From: Knoellia subterranea KCTC 19937
GTDB taxonomy: Bacteria; Actinomycetota; Actinomycetes; Actinomycetales; Dermatophilaceae
Direction: 5' to 3'
Assembly (NCBI RefSeq): GCF_000768685.1
Contig: NZ_AVPK01000002.1
Coordinates: 186,001-250,000, forward strand
Length of the DNA: 64,000 nt
A program made the translations under genes and the position numbers. Below are positions 54,483 through 63,313 of the stretch, one piece after another; positions within the stretch are counted from its first letter, which is position 1, and each line of letters begins with the position of its first letter. The notes beneath the pieces are model-generated. The model had not been told where the DNA came from, ran no database searches, and saw only the letters and a program-made list of their open reading frames with translations.

Positions 54483-56306
54483 ATGGCCCAGATGAGTCAC
54501 GCGACGTTCGCGCGCCGTGCCCTGGCCGGCATGGCCGTTCTTGCCATCGCCCTCATGGGTCTGCTGTTCGGGGCGAACCAGTTCGGCGACGGCAGCTATG
54601 CCCCCAAGCTCGGTCTCGACCTCGAGGGCGGCACGGAGATCATCCTCAAGCCGCGCCTCACCGGCGACAGGTCGGTCTCGCCGGAGCAGATCAACCAGGC
54701 TCGCGACATCATCGTCCAGCGCGTTGACGCCGGTGGCGTCGCCGGCGCCGAGGTGACGACGCAGGGCGGCAACAACATCGTCATCAGCATGCCGGGAACG
54801 CCGAGCAAGCAGCAGGAGGACGGGATCCGTCGCTCCTCGCAGCTCCAGTTCCGTCCCGTTCTCGCCATCGCAGCCGGCACGCCCGAGCCGGCGCCGTCTG
54901 CCAGCCCGAGCGGCTCCGCGAGCCCGACGCCCAGCGGCTCGGCCAGCCCCAGCGCCAGCCCGTCGGCCAGCGCCCCGGTTGCCAGCCCGGCGCCGTCCGC
55001 GACGAACAATTCGGCCATACCCGGTGCGCTCTCGACCGAGGCGAGCCCGTCGCCGTCGGCCAGCGCATCGGCAACGCCGTCGACGTCCGCCAGCCCGTCC
55101 CCGAGCCCCAGCCCCAGCGCCAGCACGTCGGGCGCGGGTCAGGCTGCGGGCGACCCCTACAGCCTCGACCAGATCACCGAGGAGATGACGGCGCAGTTCA
55201 CCGCGCTCGACTGCTCCAAGCCGGAGGCTCTCGAGGGACTCGTCGACGACGAGACCAAGCCCATCGTGACCTGCGACCAGGACGGTGCCGCGAAGTACAT
55301 CCTCGGCCCGGTCGTCGTGTCCGGTGACAAGATCTCCGACGCCAGCGCCGGATACCAGGTCACCCCGCAGGGCCAGCAGACGACGACGGTCGAGATCCAG
55401 CTCAGCCTCAACAGCGAGGGCACGAAGCAGTACGCCGACGTGTCGCGCAAGATGGTGGGCCTCCAGCAGCCGCAGAACCAGCTCGCGGCCACGCTCGACT
55501 CGCGCGTCATCGTCGCCCCCTCATTCAACGAGGCGATCCCCAACGGCAAGGCGAGCATCACGGGCGGTTTCGGCATCACCGAGGCGCGTGACCTGGCCCA
55601 GCAGCTCAAGTTCGGTGCCCTGCCGATCTCGTTCGACCTGCAGACCCGCAACCAGATCAGCCCCACCCTCGGTAGCGAGCAGCTGCGCTACGGCTTCTAC
55701 GCCGGCCTCGTCGGTCTGCTCCTCGTGACGATCTACTCGTTGCTCCAGTACCGCGTGCTCGGGTTCGTCACCATCGCGTCGATCGTCGCGGCGGGTCTCC
55801 TGACCTACCTCGCGATCACGATCCTCGGCTGGTCGCACAACTACCGCCTCGACATGGCCGGAGTCACCGGTCTCATCGTGGCCATCGGCTTCACCGCGGA
55901 CTCGTTCATCGTCTACTTCGAACGCATCCGCGACGAGCTGCGTGAGGGACGCTCGCTCGAGAGCGCCGTCGCCACCGGTTGGGACCGGGCCAAGCGCACG
56001 ATCCTCATCGCCGATGGCGTGAACTTCCTCGCGGCCATCGTGCTCTACCTGCTCGCGAGCTCCAGCGTCCGCGGCTTCGCCTTCACGCTCGGCCTGACCA
56101 CGCTGCTCGACATCCTCATCGTCTTCCTCTTCACGCACCCGCTCGTGACGTTGCTCGCGCGCCGGAAGTTCTTCCGTGGTGGGCACCCGATGTCGGGTCT
56201 CGACCCGGAGAAGCTCGGTGCCGTGAAGAAGACCTCGTATGCCGGCCGCGGTCGGTTCACGACGAACCCGCCCCGCGTTGCGGGCGGCGAAGGGAGTGCG
56301 TCGTGA
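54483..56306 (+). CDS. secD: Protein translocase subunit SecD with a Ser/Pro/Ala-rich insert
   Basis: The 607-residue protein has the first membrane helix (about 15-33), LGLDLEGGTEI, the periplasmic P1 domain, and the C-terminal RND-type helices ending with GFTADSFIVYFERIRDEL. Between about residues 135 and 223 P1 is interrupted by a low-complexity stretch of Ser, Pro, Ala and Thr, with runs such as PSPSPSPSAS. SecD works with SecF to pull proteins across the membrane with proton flow. The insert lies outside the cell and is longer than I expect in the family. Confidence 0.95.
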   Translation: MAQMSHATFARRALAGMAVLAIALMGLLFGANQFGDGSYAPKLGLDLEGGTEIILKPRLTGDRSVSPEQINQARDIIVQRVDAGGVAGAEVTTQGGNNIVISMPGTPSKQQEDGIRRSSQLQFRPVLAIAAGTPEPAPSASPSGSASPTPSGSASPSASPSASAPVASPAPSATNNSAIPGALSTEASPSPSASASATPSTSASPSPSPSPSASTSGAGQAAGDPYSLDQITEEMTAQFTALDCSKPEALEGLVDDETKPIVTCDQDGAAKYILGPVVVSGDKISDASAGYQVTPQGQQTTTVEIQLSLNSEGTKQYADVSRKMVGLQQPQNQLAATLDSRVIVAPSFNEAIPNGKASITGGFGITEARDLAQQLKFGALPISFDLQTRNQISPTLGSEQLRYGFYAGLVGLLLVTIYSLLQYRVLGFVTIASIVAAGLLTYLAITILGWSHNYRLDMAGVTGLIVAIGFTADSFIVYFERIRDELREGRSLESAVATGWDRAKRTILIADGVNFLAAIVLYLLASSSVRGFAFTLGLTTLLDILIVFLFTHPLVTLLARRKFFRGGHPMSGLDPEKLGAVKKTSYAGRGRFTTNPPRVAGGEGSAS

Positions 56307-57499
56307 AGTTCTCGGACCTCGGCAACGACCTCTACACCGGCAAGCGGTCGATCCCGGTCGTCCCCAAGCGCCGGACGTTCTACCTCGTCTCGCTCGTCCT
56401 CATGGCGATCGCCATCGCGGGTCTGGGCATCAACAAGCTCAACCTGGGCCTCGAGTTCAGTGGTGGCTCCGAGTTCCGTGTGACCACTCCGGCGGTGCCG
56501 AGCGACTACGAGTCGCAGGCCCGTGACGCTCTGGGTGCCGCGGATGACTCCACCGGCGTCCGCGTGTCGAAGCTGGGCGCCACGACCGTGCGCGTCCAGA
56601 CCGAGCGGCTGTCCGAGGCCGAGAGTGCCCGGGTCGCGTCGGAGCTCGCGAAGACGTTCGAGGTCGACTCCGACAAGGTCAGCTCGACCTTCATCGGACC
56701 CTCGTGGGGTGACTCGGTCACGAAGCAGGCTCTGCGCGCCCTGATCATCTTCCTCATCCTCGTGGCCGCCGTCCTCGCCATCTACTTCCGCAACTGGAAG
56801 ATGGCCGTGGCGGCGCTCATCGCCCTGGCGCACGACCTCGTCATCACGGTCGGGATCTACTCGTTCTCCAAGTTCGAGGTCTCGCCGGCCACGATGATCG
56901 GCTTCCTCACGGTCCTCGGCTACTCGATCTACGACACGGTCGTCGTCTTCGACAAGGTCCGCGAGAACACCACCGAGGCCTTCGCCAACGGCCGGATGAG
57001 CTTCGCCAAGGCTGCCAACCTCGCCGTCAACCAGACGCTCGTCCGGTCGATCAACACGACGGCCATCGGCATCCTCCCCATCCTCTCCGTTCTGGTCGTC
57101 GGCACCATCTTCCTCGGCCCGGGCACCCTGCTCGACCTCGCGCTCGTCCTCTTCATCGGCATCCTCGTCGGTGCCTACTCGTCGATCTTCCTCGCGACGC
57201 CACTCCTCGTCAGCCTGCGGAGCAAGGACCAGTCGGTCGTCGAACTCGACAAGCGGTCCGCCCGCTCCGAGGCCAAGCGTGCCAAGGAGGCCAAGGAGGC
57301 GCCGGTTACGGTCGGCGCTCCGGCGCGCGGCCAGGCGTCCCCGGAAGGGTCGTCTGCCGTGGAGGAGGTATCCGGCTCGTCGGCACCTCTCGCGGACGAC
57401 GAGTCGCCGGCCACCGTCACCGGTCGCCAGGTCCACAAGTACGCACAGTCCGGCCCGCGCAACCAGCCGAAGCGCGCGCCGAAGTCCCGACGGAAGTAG
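56303..57499 (+). CDS. secF: Protein translocase subunit SecF
   Basis: The 398-residue protein has six hydrophobic segments, the LGLEFSGGSEFRV motif after the first, and YSIYDTVVVFDKVRENT in the fourth. A hydrophilic tail of about 90 residues rich in Lys, Ala and Ser follows. GTG 56303 overlaps the secD stop (GTGA). It completes the SecDF complex. Confidence 0.96.
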   Translation: MKFSDLGNDLYTGKRSIPVVPKRRTFYLVSLVLMAIAIAGLGINKLNLGLEFSGGSEFRVTTPAVPSDYESQARDALGAADDSTGVRVSKLGATTVRVQTERLSEAESARVASELAKTFEVDSDKVSSTFIGPSWGDSVTKQALRALIIFLILVAAVLAIYFRNWKMAVAALIALAHDLVITVGIYSFSKFEVSPATMIGFLTVLGYSIYDTVVVFDKVRENTTEAFANGRMSFAKAANLAVNQTLVRSINTTAIGILPILSVLVVGTIFLGPGTLLDLALVLFIGILVGAYSSIFLATPLLVSLRSKDQSVVELDKRSARSEAKRAKEAKEAPVTVGAPARGQASPEGSSAVEEVSGSSAPLADDESPATVTGRQVHKYAQSGPRNQPKRAPKSRRK

Positions 57500-57507
57500 T
57501 CACCACC

Positions 57508-58071
57508 GTGGCCGAACCGGACATCAGCGACCTCGTCGCGAACCGTCTGCGGGACGTCGCCGACTTCCCGAAGCAGGGCGTGGTGTTCAAGGACATCACG
57601 CCACTGCTGGGGGACGGCGACGTCTTCGGTGCGGTGATCCGGGAACTTGCGTCACGGCATACGGGATCGTCGTCGGCTCAGCCGATCGACGCGGTCGCCG
57701 GCGTGGAAGCGCGAGGATTCATCATCGGAGCCGCGCTGGCCCACGAGCTCGGCGTGGGCTTCGTGCCCGTCCGCAAGGTCGGCAAACTGCCCGGCGACAC
57801 GGTGCAGCGGACCTACGACCTCGAGTACGGCACGGCGACGATCGAGATCCAGTCGGATGCGGTGAGTCCGGGCCAGCGGGTGCTGCTCGTCGACGACGTG
57901 CTCGCCACCGGTGGGACAGCGATCGCGGCGTGGGACCTGCTTGGCGGGGTGGGTGCCGAGGTCGTCGAGTTCGCCACCATCGTCGAGCTCGCGTTCCTCG
58001 GTGGGCGAAAAGCCATGGGGGAGCGGCCCGTTCGCGCCCTGCATGTCGTGGGTGACGGCGAGGACGCCTAG
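57508..58071 (+). CDS. apt: Adenine phosphoribosyltransferase
   Basis: The 187-residue enzyme has FPKQGVVFKDITPLL, GVEARGFIIGAALA and the PRPP-binding loop RVLLVDDVLATGGT. It salvages adenine to AMP. GTG 57508 comes eight bases after secF; its stop codon TAG is part of the TAGACT hexamer that probably serves relA. The secDF-apt-relA order is conserved in actinobacteria. Confidence 0.95.
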   Translation: MAEPDISDLVANRLRDVADFPKQGVVFKDITPLLGDGDVFGAVIRELASRHTGSSSAQPIDAVAGVEARGFIIGAALAHELGVGFVPVRKVGKLPGDTVQRTYDLEYGTATIEIQSDAVSPGQRVLLVDDVLATGGTAIAAWDLLGGVGAEVVEFATIVELAFLGGRKAMGERPVRALHVVGDGEDA

Positions 58072-58080
58072 ACTCCGTTC

Positions 58081-60369
58081 ATGGCAGAGGAAACCACGCC
58101 GATTCCGGTGCGCAGCGGGGCAACCGCCTCGAGCCGCGCCCGCGCGCGTGCCCGCATCGCCCGCTTCGGCGGCGCGCGGCCCTCTGCCCATCCGGTCCTC
58201 GAGCCGCTCCTGACGACGGTGCGGCTCACGCACCCCAAGGCCGACCTCAGCATCATCGAGCGTGCCTACGACGTCGCCGAACGTGCGCACGAGGGGCAGA
58301 TGCGCAAGAGCGGGGACGCCTACATCACTCACCCGCTGGCCGTCACGACGATCCTGGCCGAGCTGGGCATGACCCCGCCGACGCTGGCAGCGGCCCTGCT
58401 CCACGACACCGTCGAGGACACCGACTACAGCCTCACGCAGCTCGAGAAGGACTTCGGGTCCGAGATCGCCATGCTCGTGGACGGCGTCACCAAGCTCGAC
58501 AAGGTGACCTACGGCCAGGCGGCCGCAGCCGAGACGGTGCGCAAGATGGTCGTGGCCATGGCCCGTGACATTCGCGTCCTGGTCATCAAGCTCGCCGACC
58601 GACTGCACAACGCGCGCACGTGGCGCTACGTGTCCAAGGAGTCGGCGCAGCGCAAGGCACGAGAGACCCTCGAGATCTATGCCCCGCTGGCGCACCGCCT
58701 CGGCATGAACACGATCAAATGGGAGCTGGAGGACCTGTCCTTCCAGACCCTCTATCCCAAGGTCTACGACGAGATCGTGCGGCTCGTCGCCGACCGCGCG
58801 CCGGCCCGCGAGGAGTACCTCGCGACGGTGCGCGCCAGCGTCGAGGGCGACCTGCGCGCCGCCAAACTCAAGGCGACGGTGACCGGCCGACCGAAGCACT
58901 ACTACTCCGTCTACCAAAAGATGATCGTCGGCGGCCGCGACTTCGAGCAGATCTACGACCTCGTGGCCGTGCGGGTCCTCGTCGACACGGTGCGCGACTG
59001 CTATGCGGCGCTGGGTGCGATGCACGCGCGGTGGACGCCGGTGCCGGGCCGCTTCAAGGACTACATCGCGACCCCGAAGTTCAACATGTACCAGTCGCTG
59101 CACACGACGGTCATCGGACCCGAGGGCAAACCGGTCGAGATCCAGATCCGGACCCACACGATGCACCGCCGCGCCGAGTACGGCGTGGCCGCCCACTGGA
59201 AATACAAGGAGAAGTCCGGCAGCGCCGAGGCGGCTCCGGGGCAGACCGGTGCCAACGACATGGCCTGGCTGCGACAGCTCCTCGACTGGCAGAAGGAGAC
59301 CGCCGACCCGGGGGAGTTCCTCGAGTCCCTGCGCTTCGAGATCAACGCCAGCGAGGTCTACGTCTTCACGCCGAAGGGTCAGCTCGTCGGGCTGCCGGCG
59401 AACTCGACGCCCGTCGACTTCGCCTACGCCGTCCACACCGAGGTCGGACACCACACGATCGGCGCCAAGGTCAACGGTCGCCTCGTGCCCCTCGAGTCCC
59501 GCCTGGACAACGGGGACACGGTCGAGGTCCTGACGTCCAAGGCTGATGGCGCGGGGCCCTCACGGGACTGGCTCTCCTTCGTCAAGTCCGCTCGGGCCCG
59601 CAACAAGATCCGCCACTGGTTCACCCTCGAGCGCCGCGAGGAGATGATCGACAACGGCAAGGAGTCGCTGGCCAAGGCCATGCGCAAGCGCAACCTCCCG
59701 GTCGCGCGTTTGTCGTCGGTCGAGTCACTCACGGGTGTCGCCGAGGAGCTCAAGGTCAACGGCATCGAGGGCCTGTATGCCGCGATCGGCGAGGGCCACG
59801 TCAGCGCCCAGCACGTCGTCGCGCGACTCGTGGCTGCCCAGGGCGGTGAGGAGGCCAGCGACGACATCGCCGAGGTCACCATGCCGCGGCCGATCTCGAA
59901 CCGCCGCCGACGTGCCGGTGACCCCGGTGTGGTGGTCAAGGGCACCTCCGACGTGTGGGTCAAGCTCGCCCGCTGCTGCACCCCGGTCCCTGGGGACGAC
60001 ATCCTCGGCTTCGTGACGCGCGGCCAAGGGGTCTCGGTTCACCGTCGTGACTGCACGAACGCGGAGGCGCTGCTCCGTCAGGACGACAAGATCATCGAGG
60101 TCGAGTGGGCGCCGACCGCCAACAGCGTCTTCCTCGTCCAGCTGCAGGTCGAGGCCCTGGACCGCTCGGCCCTGCTGTCGGACGTGACCCGCGTCCTCTC
60201 CGAGAGCGGCGTCAACATCCTCAGTGCGTCGGTGCACACCTCGAGAGACCGTGTGGCCGGGCTGAAGTTCACCTTCGAGATGGGCGACCCCAGCCACCTC
60301 GACCACGTCATCAAGGCCGTGCGCAACGTCGGCGGCGTGTTCGACGCCTACCGCATCACGCAGAACTGA
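58081..60369 (+). CDS. relA: Bifunctional (p)ppGpp synthetase/hydrolase RelA/SpoT
   Basis: The 762-residue Rel protein has an HD hydrolase domain ([20 protein letters not shown]), a synthetase domain ([34 protein letters not shown]), a TGS domain ([22 protein letters not shown]) and a C-terminal ACT domain. All catalytic motifs of both activities appear present. It makes and degrades the stringent-response alarmone. TAGACT (58069-58074) lies 12 bases before ATG, so a leaderless promoter inside the apt stop is likely. Confidence 0.97.
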   Translation: MAEETTPIPVRSGATASSRARARARIARFGGARPSAHPVLEPLLTTVRLTHPKADLSIIERAYDVAERAHEGQMRKSGDAYITHPLAVTTILAELGMTPPTLAAALLHDTVEDTDYSLTQLEKDFGSEIAMLVDGVTKLDKVTYGQAAAAETVRKMVVAMARDIRVLVIKLADRLHNARTWRYVSKESAQRKARETLEIYAPLAHRLGMNTIKWELEDLSFQTLYPKVYDEIVRLVADRAPAREEYLATVRASVEGDLRAAKLKATVTGRPKHYYSVYQKMIVGGRDFEQIYDLVAVRVLVDTVRDCYAALGAMHARWTPVPGRFKDYIATPKFNMYQSLHTTVIGPEGKPVEIQIRTHTMHRRAEYGVAAHWKYKEKSGSAEAAPGQTGANDMAWLRQLLDWQKETADPGEFLESLRFEINASEVYVFTPKGQLVGLPANSTPVDFAYAVHTEVGHHTIGAKVNGRLVPLESRLDNGDTVEVLTSKADGAGPSRDWLSFVKSARARNKIRHWFTLERREEMIDNGKESLAKAMRKRNLPVARLSSVESLTGVAEELKVNGIEGLYAAIGEGHVSAQHVVARLVAAQGGEEASDDIAEVTMPRPISNRRRRAGDPGVVVKGTSDVWVKLARCCTPVPGDDILGFVTRGQGVSVHRRDCTNAEALLRQDDKIIEVEWAPTANSVFLVQLQVEALDRSALLSDVTRVLSESGVNILSASVHTSRDRVAGLKFTFEMGDPSHLDHVIKAVRNVGGVFDAYRITQN

Positions 60370-60395
60370 CGCTCGCAGCGCTGCTCGGTCGGCGT

Positions 60396-60627
60396 CGCCG
60401 ACCCTTGCGCCGGGGGCGCCGACCCTTGCGCCGTGAGGCGCGCGCTCAGTCGTCCGGTGCTCCGCGCGCGACTTCGTGGGATCGCTCAGCTTTCGCGGCC
60501 GGCGCGCTCCGTCACCGGCCGAACGCACGCACCTCACGGCGCTGAGTGTCGGCTCAGGTCGGCCACATCGTCACCGGCCGAACGCACGCACCTCACGGCG
60601 CACAAGGTCGGCTCGGGAGCCGGGTGC
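60396..60627. repeat. Repeat-rich intergenic region between relA and the DUF349 gene
   Basis: The 392-base gap between these convergent genes holds no gene that I can support. Two 17-base copies start at 60396 and 60417 (core GCCGACCCTTGCGCC). Two exact 33-base copies lie at 60510-60542 and 60569-60601 (core GTCACCGGCCGAACGCACGC), a 59-base period. The GGCTCGGGAGCCGG block recurs at about 60610 and 60670. GCGCCGTGAGG (60428-60438) is the inverse of the end of the 33-mers, so large hairpins can form. Confidence 0.85.
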
Positions 60628-60723
60628 TGGCTCGGAAGCCGCATCGATCAGGCTCGCGAGCGCAGGTCCGGCTCGGGAGCCGGTTCTGATGTGACGACGC
60701 CCGACGCACCGCACGAGGGGCGG

Positions 60724-60754
60724 CGACCCGGCCCACCGATGGCGGGCCGGGTCG
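60724..60754 (-). terminator. Hairpin after the DUF349 gene
   Basis: CGACCCGGCCC (60724-60734) pairs with GGGCCGGGTCG (60744-60754) around nine bases, eight bases beyond the stop on the minus strand. Confidence 0.8.
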
Positions 60755-60761
60755 GCTCAGG

Positions 60762-62465
60762 TCAGGCGCCGAACTCGTTGCCGGCGGCCTCGGCCTGCTT
60801 GAGCCAGGCCTGTTGGGACTCGAGCTTCGCGGTGAGGTCCTTGACCTTCTTGTCGTTGCCCGCGGCAGTGGCCTTGGCCAGGTCGGCCTCGAGCGACTCG
60901 ATGGAGCCACGGAGCTGCGTGACGAGGGAGTTGGCGCGAGCGGCGACCTCCGGGTTGGAGGACTTCCACTTCGCCTCCTCCTGCTCTCGCACGGCCGTCT
61001 CGATCCGGCGGATGGCCTTCTCGGTGCGGTCGATGTCGGCACGCGGGACCTTGCCGGCGGCGTCCCACTTGTCCTGGATCGTGCGCAATTGGGCCTTGGC
61101 CTGGTCGAGGTCGGTGACCGGCAGGATCTGCTCGGCCTCCTTGAGGAGCTCCTCCTTGACCGCGAGGTTCGCCCTGAACTCCTCCTCCTCGGCCGCGGAG
61201 ACCTCGTCCTTGGCGTTGAAGAAGTTGTCCTGGGCGGTCTTGAAACGCTCCCACAGGGCATCGTCCTCGGCGCGCGAGGCGCGACCGGCCTGACGCCACT
61301 GGTCCATGAGGTTCTTGAAGGCGCGAGCCGTCGGACCCCAGTCCTTGCTCGTGGAGAGGGCTTCGGCCTCCTTGACCAGTGCCTCCTTCGCGGACTTCGC
61401 CGACGCGCGGGTCGAGTCGAGCTGGGCGAAGTAGGTGCGGCGGCCCTTGTCGAAGTGGTTGCGGGCGTGGCTGAACCGCTGCCAGAGGGCATTCTCCGTG
61501 GGCTTGTCGAGCTTGGTGCCCGAGCGCTGGTGCTGCTTCCACGTGTCGAGAAGCGCGCGCATCCGCTCGCCGCTCTGCTTCCACTGGGTCTGGTCCGGGT
61601 GCTGACCGGCGATGGACTCGGCCTCGGCCACGATGGCCTCGCGCTCGACGGTCGCGGCGGCCCGCGCCTCGGCACGGGCGGCCTGCTCGGTCTCGCGCTT
61701 CGTCGCGAGTCCGGACTCGATCGACGCGACCGTTGCGTCCAGCGCGGCGAGGTCGCCGACGACGTGCGCCTCGGCGATGTGGTCCTTGAGCGTGCTCAGC
61801 CCGTCAGCGACCTCCTTGGCCGGGACGTCGGGGTTCGCCAGGCGCTGGACCAGCAGGTCGGCGGAGGACGCGATCTCGTCGTACTTGCGGGCGAAGTACT
61901 GGAGGGCCTCGTCCGGGGTGGCCCCGGGGTACGAACCGACCTCGCGCTCCTCGTCACCCACCTTGACGAAGACGTGGCCCTCATCGTCGACGCGACCGAA
62001 CTTCGCCGACTCGGAGTGCTCGTGGACGACTGGAGCGACCGGCGGCGCGGGACGAGCGGCCATCTTCGAGGCCAGCGCGGCAGGAGAGGGGACCGCCGGC
62101 ATCGGCTTGGGAGCAGCAGCAGGTGCCGGGACAGCAGGTGCCTCGGGCGCGCTCTCGTCGACCACCGGGGCTTCCTCGGGGGCGCTCTCCTCGACGACGG
62201 GTGCGTCCTCGACGCCGGGTGCGTCCTCGGTGACCGACGCGTCGACGGCGACTTCCTCCACGGCAGGAGCTTCCTCCGCGACAGCGGCCTCCTCGGCGAC
62301 CGGGGCTTGCTCGGTGACCTCTTCGGCCGATGCCTGGGGGGCTTCCTCGGCGCCCGGGGTCTGCGGCGTGACCTCTTCGTTCACCTCCGCGGCGGGCGTC
62401 TCCTGCGGGGTGGCGGCCTCCACGGGCTCGTCCGCCGGGGTGGTGCTGGTCGTCTCGTCGCTCAC
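60762..62465 (-). CDS. DUF349 coiled-coil protein with acidic low-complexity N-terminus
   Basis: The 567-residue protein starts with about 145 residues of Glu/Ala/Val/Pro-rich low complexity (repeats like APVVEESAPEEAP). Several DUF349 helical repeats follow, each with a conserved Trp pattern such as WGPTARAFKNLMDQWRQAG and LWERFKTAQDNFF. It is predicted to be long and helical. The family is common next to relA and the cyclophilin in actinobacteria, and its role is unknown. GTG 62465 overlaps the cyclophilin stop (GTGA), so the two are co-translated. Confidence 0.88.
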   Translation of the reverse strand: MSDETTSTTPADEPVEAATPQETPAAEVNEEVTPQTPGAEEAPQASAEEVTEQAPVAEEAAVAEEAPAVEEVAVDASVTEDAPGVEDAPVVEESAPEEAPVVDESAPEAPAVPAPAAAPKPMPAVPSPAALASKMAARPAPPVAPVVHEHSESAKFGRVDDEGHVFVKVGDEEREVGSYPGATPDEALQYFARKYDEIASSADLLVQRLANPDVPAKEVADGLSTLKDHIAEAHVVGDLAALDATVASIESGLATKRETEQAARAEARAAATVEREAIVAEAESIAGQHPDQTQWKQSGERMRALLDTWKQHQRSGTKLDKPTENALWQRFSHARNHFDKGRRTYFAQLDSTRASAKSAKEALVKEAEALSTSKDWGPTARAFKNLMDQWRQAGRASRAEDDALWERFKTAQDNFFNAKDEVSAAEEEEFRANLAVKEELLKEAEQILPVTDLDQAKAQLRTIQDKWDAAGKVPRADIDRTEKAIRRIETAVREQEEAKWKSSNPEVAARANSLVTQLRGSIESLEADLAKATAAGNDKKVKDLTAKLESQQAWLKQAEAAGNEFGA

Positions 62466-63256
62466 GGCTGTGCCTTCTTCTCAGTCACCGCAACCCGAAG
62501 GATGCTGATGGGCGCGTTGGGGGCGCCGATGGTCTCCGACTCGCCGCCGGGCTGGACACCCTGTGCAGCGACCTTGTCGACGATATCCAAACCCTTGGTC
62601 ACCGTGCCGAAGATCGTGTAGCCATTCGGGTCCGGGAGGGAGGTCTCGCCGTTGATGATGAAGAACTGACCGCCGTTGCCGGCCTTCGGATCGCTGGTGC
62701 GCGCCATCGCGACCGCCCCGCGGGGGTACTTGCCGTCCGTCGGGGCGTTCTCGACGCCGAACCCATAGCCGGGGCTGTCATCGCCAGCTCCCGAGGGCGA
62801 GCCGCACTGGAGCAGCTTGAAGCCGTCAGCGACTCCGAGCCGGTGGCACGGAGAGTTGAGCCAGTAGTCGGCGCGTGCCAGCTGCACGAACGACGCGACT
62901 GCCTGGGGTGCCTTGGCGCCGTCGAGGTCCATGACGATGTCCCCGCAGTTCGTCGTCAGCGTCGCCGTCCACGTCGCGCCCTTGGCCGTCGCCTTGTCGG
63001 GCAGCTCGAGCTTGGCCGACGTCCCGAGCGGCTGGGGCGGCTGCTCGCACCCGGCGGCGGTCAGCTGCGGCTTGGCCGGCTCCTCGGGCTTGAGGGCAAC
63101 GGCCAAGCCGCCGACGAGCGCAGCCACGACGATGGCGGTGCCGGCGATGGCCGCGATGCGCTTGGTGCGGGCGCGGTTCTCCGCCCGTGCGGCCTGTGTC
63201 GCCTGCTGCTTTTCCCAGCGACGACGGGCCCGGTCGCGTTCCTGCTTCTTGGTCAC
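62462..63256 (-). CDS. Membrane-anchored peptidyl-prolyl cis-trans isomerase (cyclophilin)
   Basis: The 264-residue protein has a charged N-terminus of about 33 residues, one helix (about 34-54), then a cyclophilin domain with AVASFVQLARADYWLN, YPRGAVAMART, GGQFFIINGE and YTIFGTVTKGLDIVDKV. It faces outside and likely assists folding of exported proteins. The active-site Arg of the FHR motif is in the unusual SPCHRLGV context. GTG 63256 diverges from the MBL gene. Confidence 0.9.
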   Translation of the reverse strand: MTKKQERDRARRRWEKQQATQAARAENRARTKRIAAIAGTAIVVAALVGGLAVALKPEEPAKPQLTAAGCEQPPQPLGTSAKLELPDKATAKGATWTATLTTNCGDIVMDLDGAKAPQAVASFVQLARADYWLNSPCHRLGVADGFKLLQCGSPSGAGDDSPGYGFGVENAPTDGKYPRGAVAMARTSDPKAGNGGQFFIINGETSLPDPNGYTIFGTVTKGLDIVDKVAAQGVQPGGESETIGAPNAPISILRVAVTEKKAQP

Positions 63257-63313
63257 GCGGCTGAGTCTAGGGAGCGTGTATGCCGTGTGCTCACCCGACT
63301 AGGGTTGGTCACC

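Noticed and set aside
60510-60601. Possible two-repeat CRISPR
   Set aside because: Only two 33-nt copies with one 26-base interval and no cas genes; flanking similarity shows a simple tandem duplication.
60433-61293. Plus-strand frame of 286 codons after relA
   Set aside because: It runs through the repeats and then antisense to the DUF349 gene, with no recognisable domain.
60813-62621. 602-codon open frame antisense to the DUF349 gene
   Set aside because: The minus-strand protein has clear DUF349 repeats; the plus-strand frame is a Leu/Gly/Arg-rich shadow.
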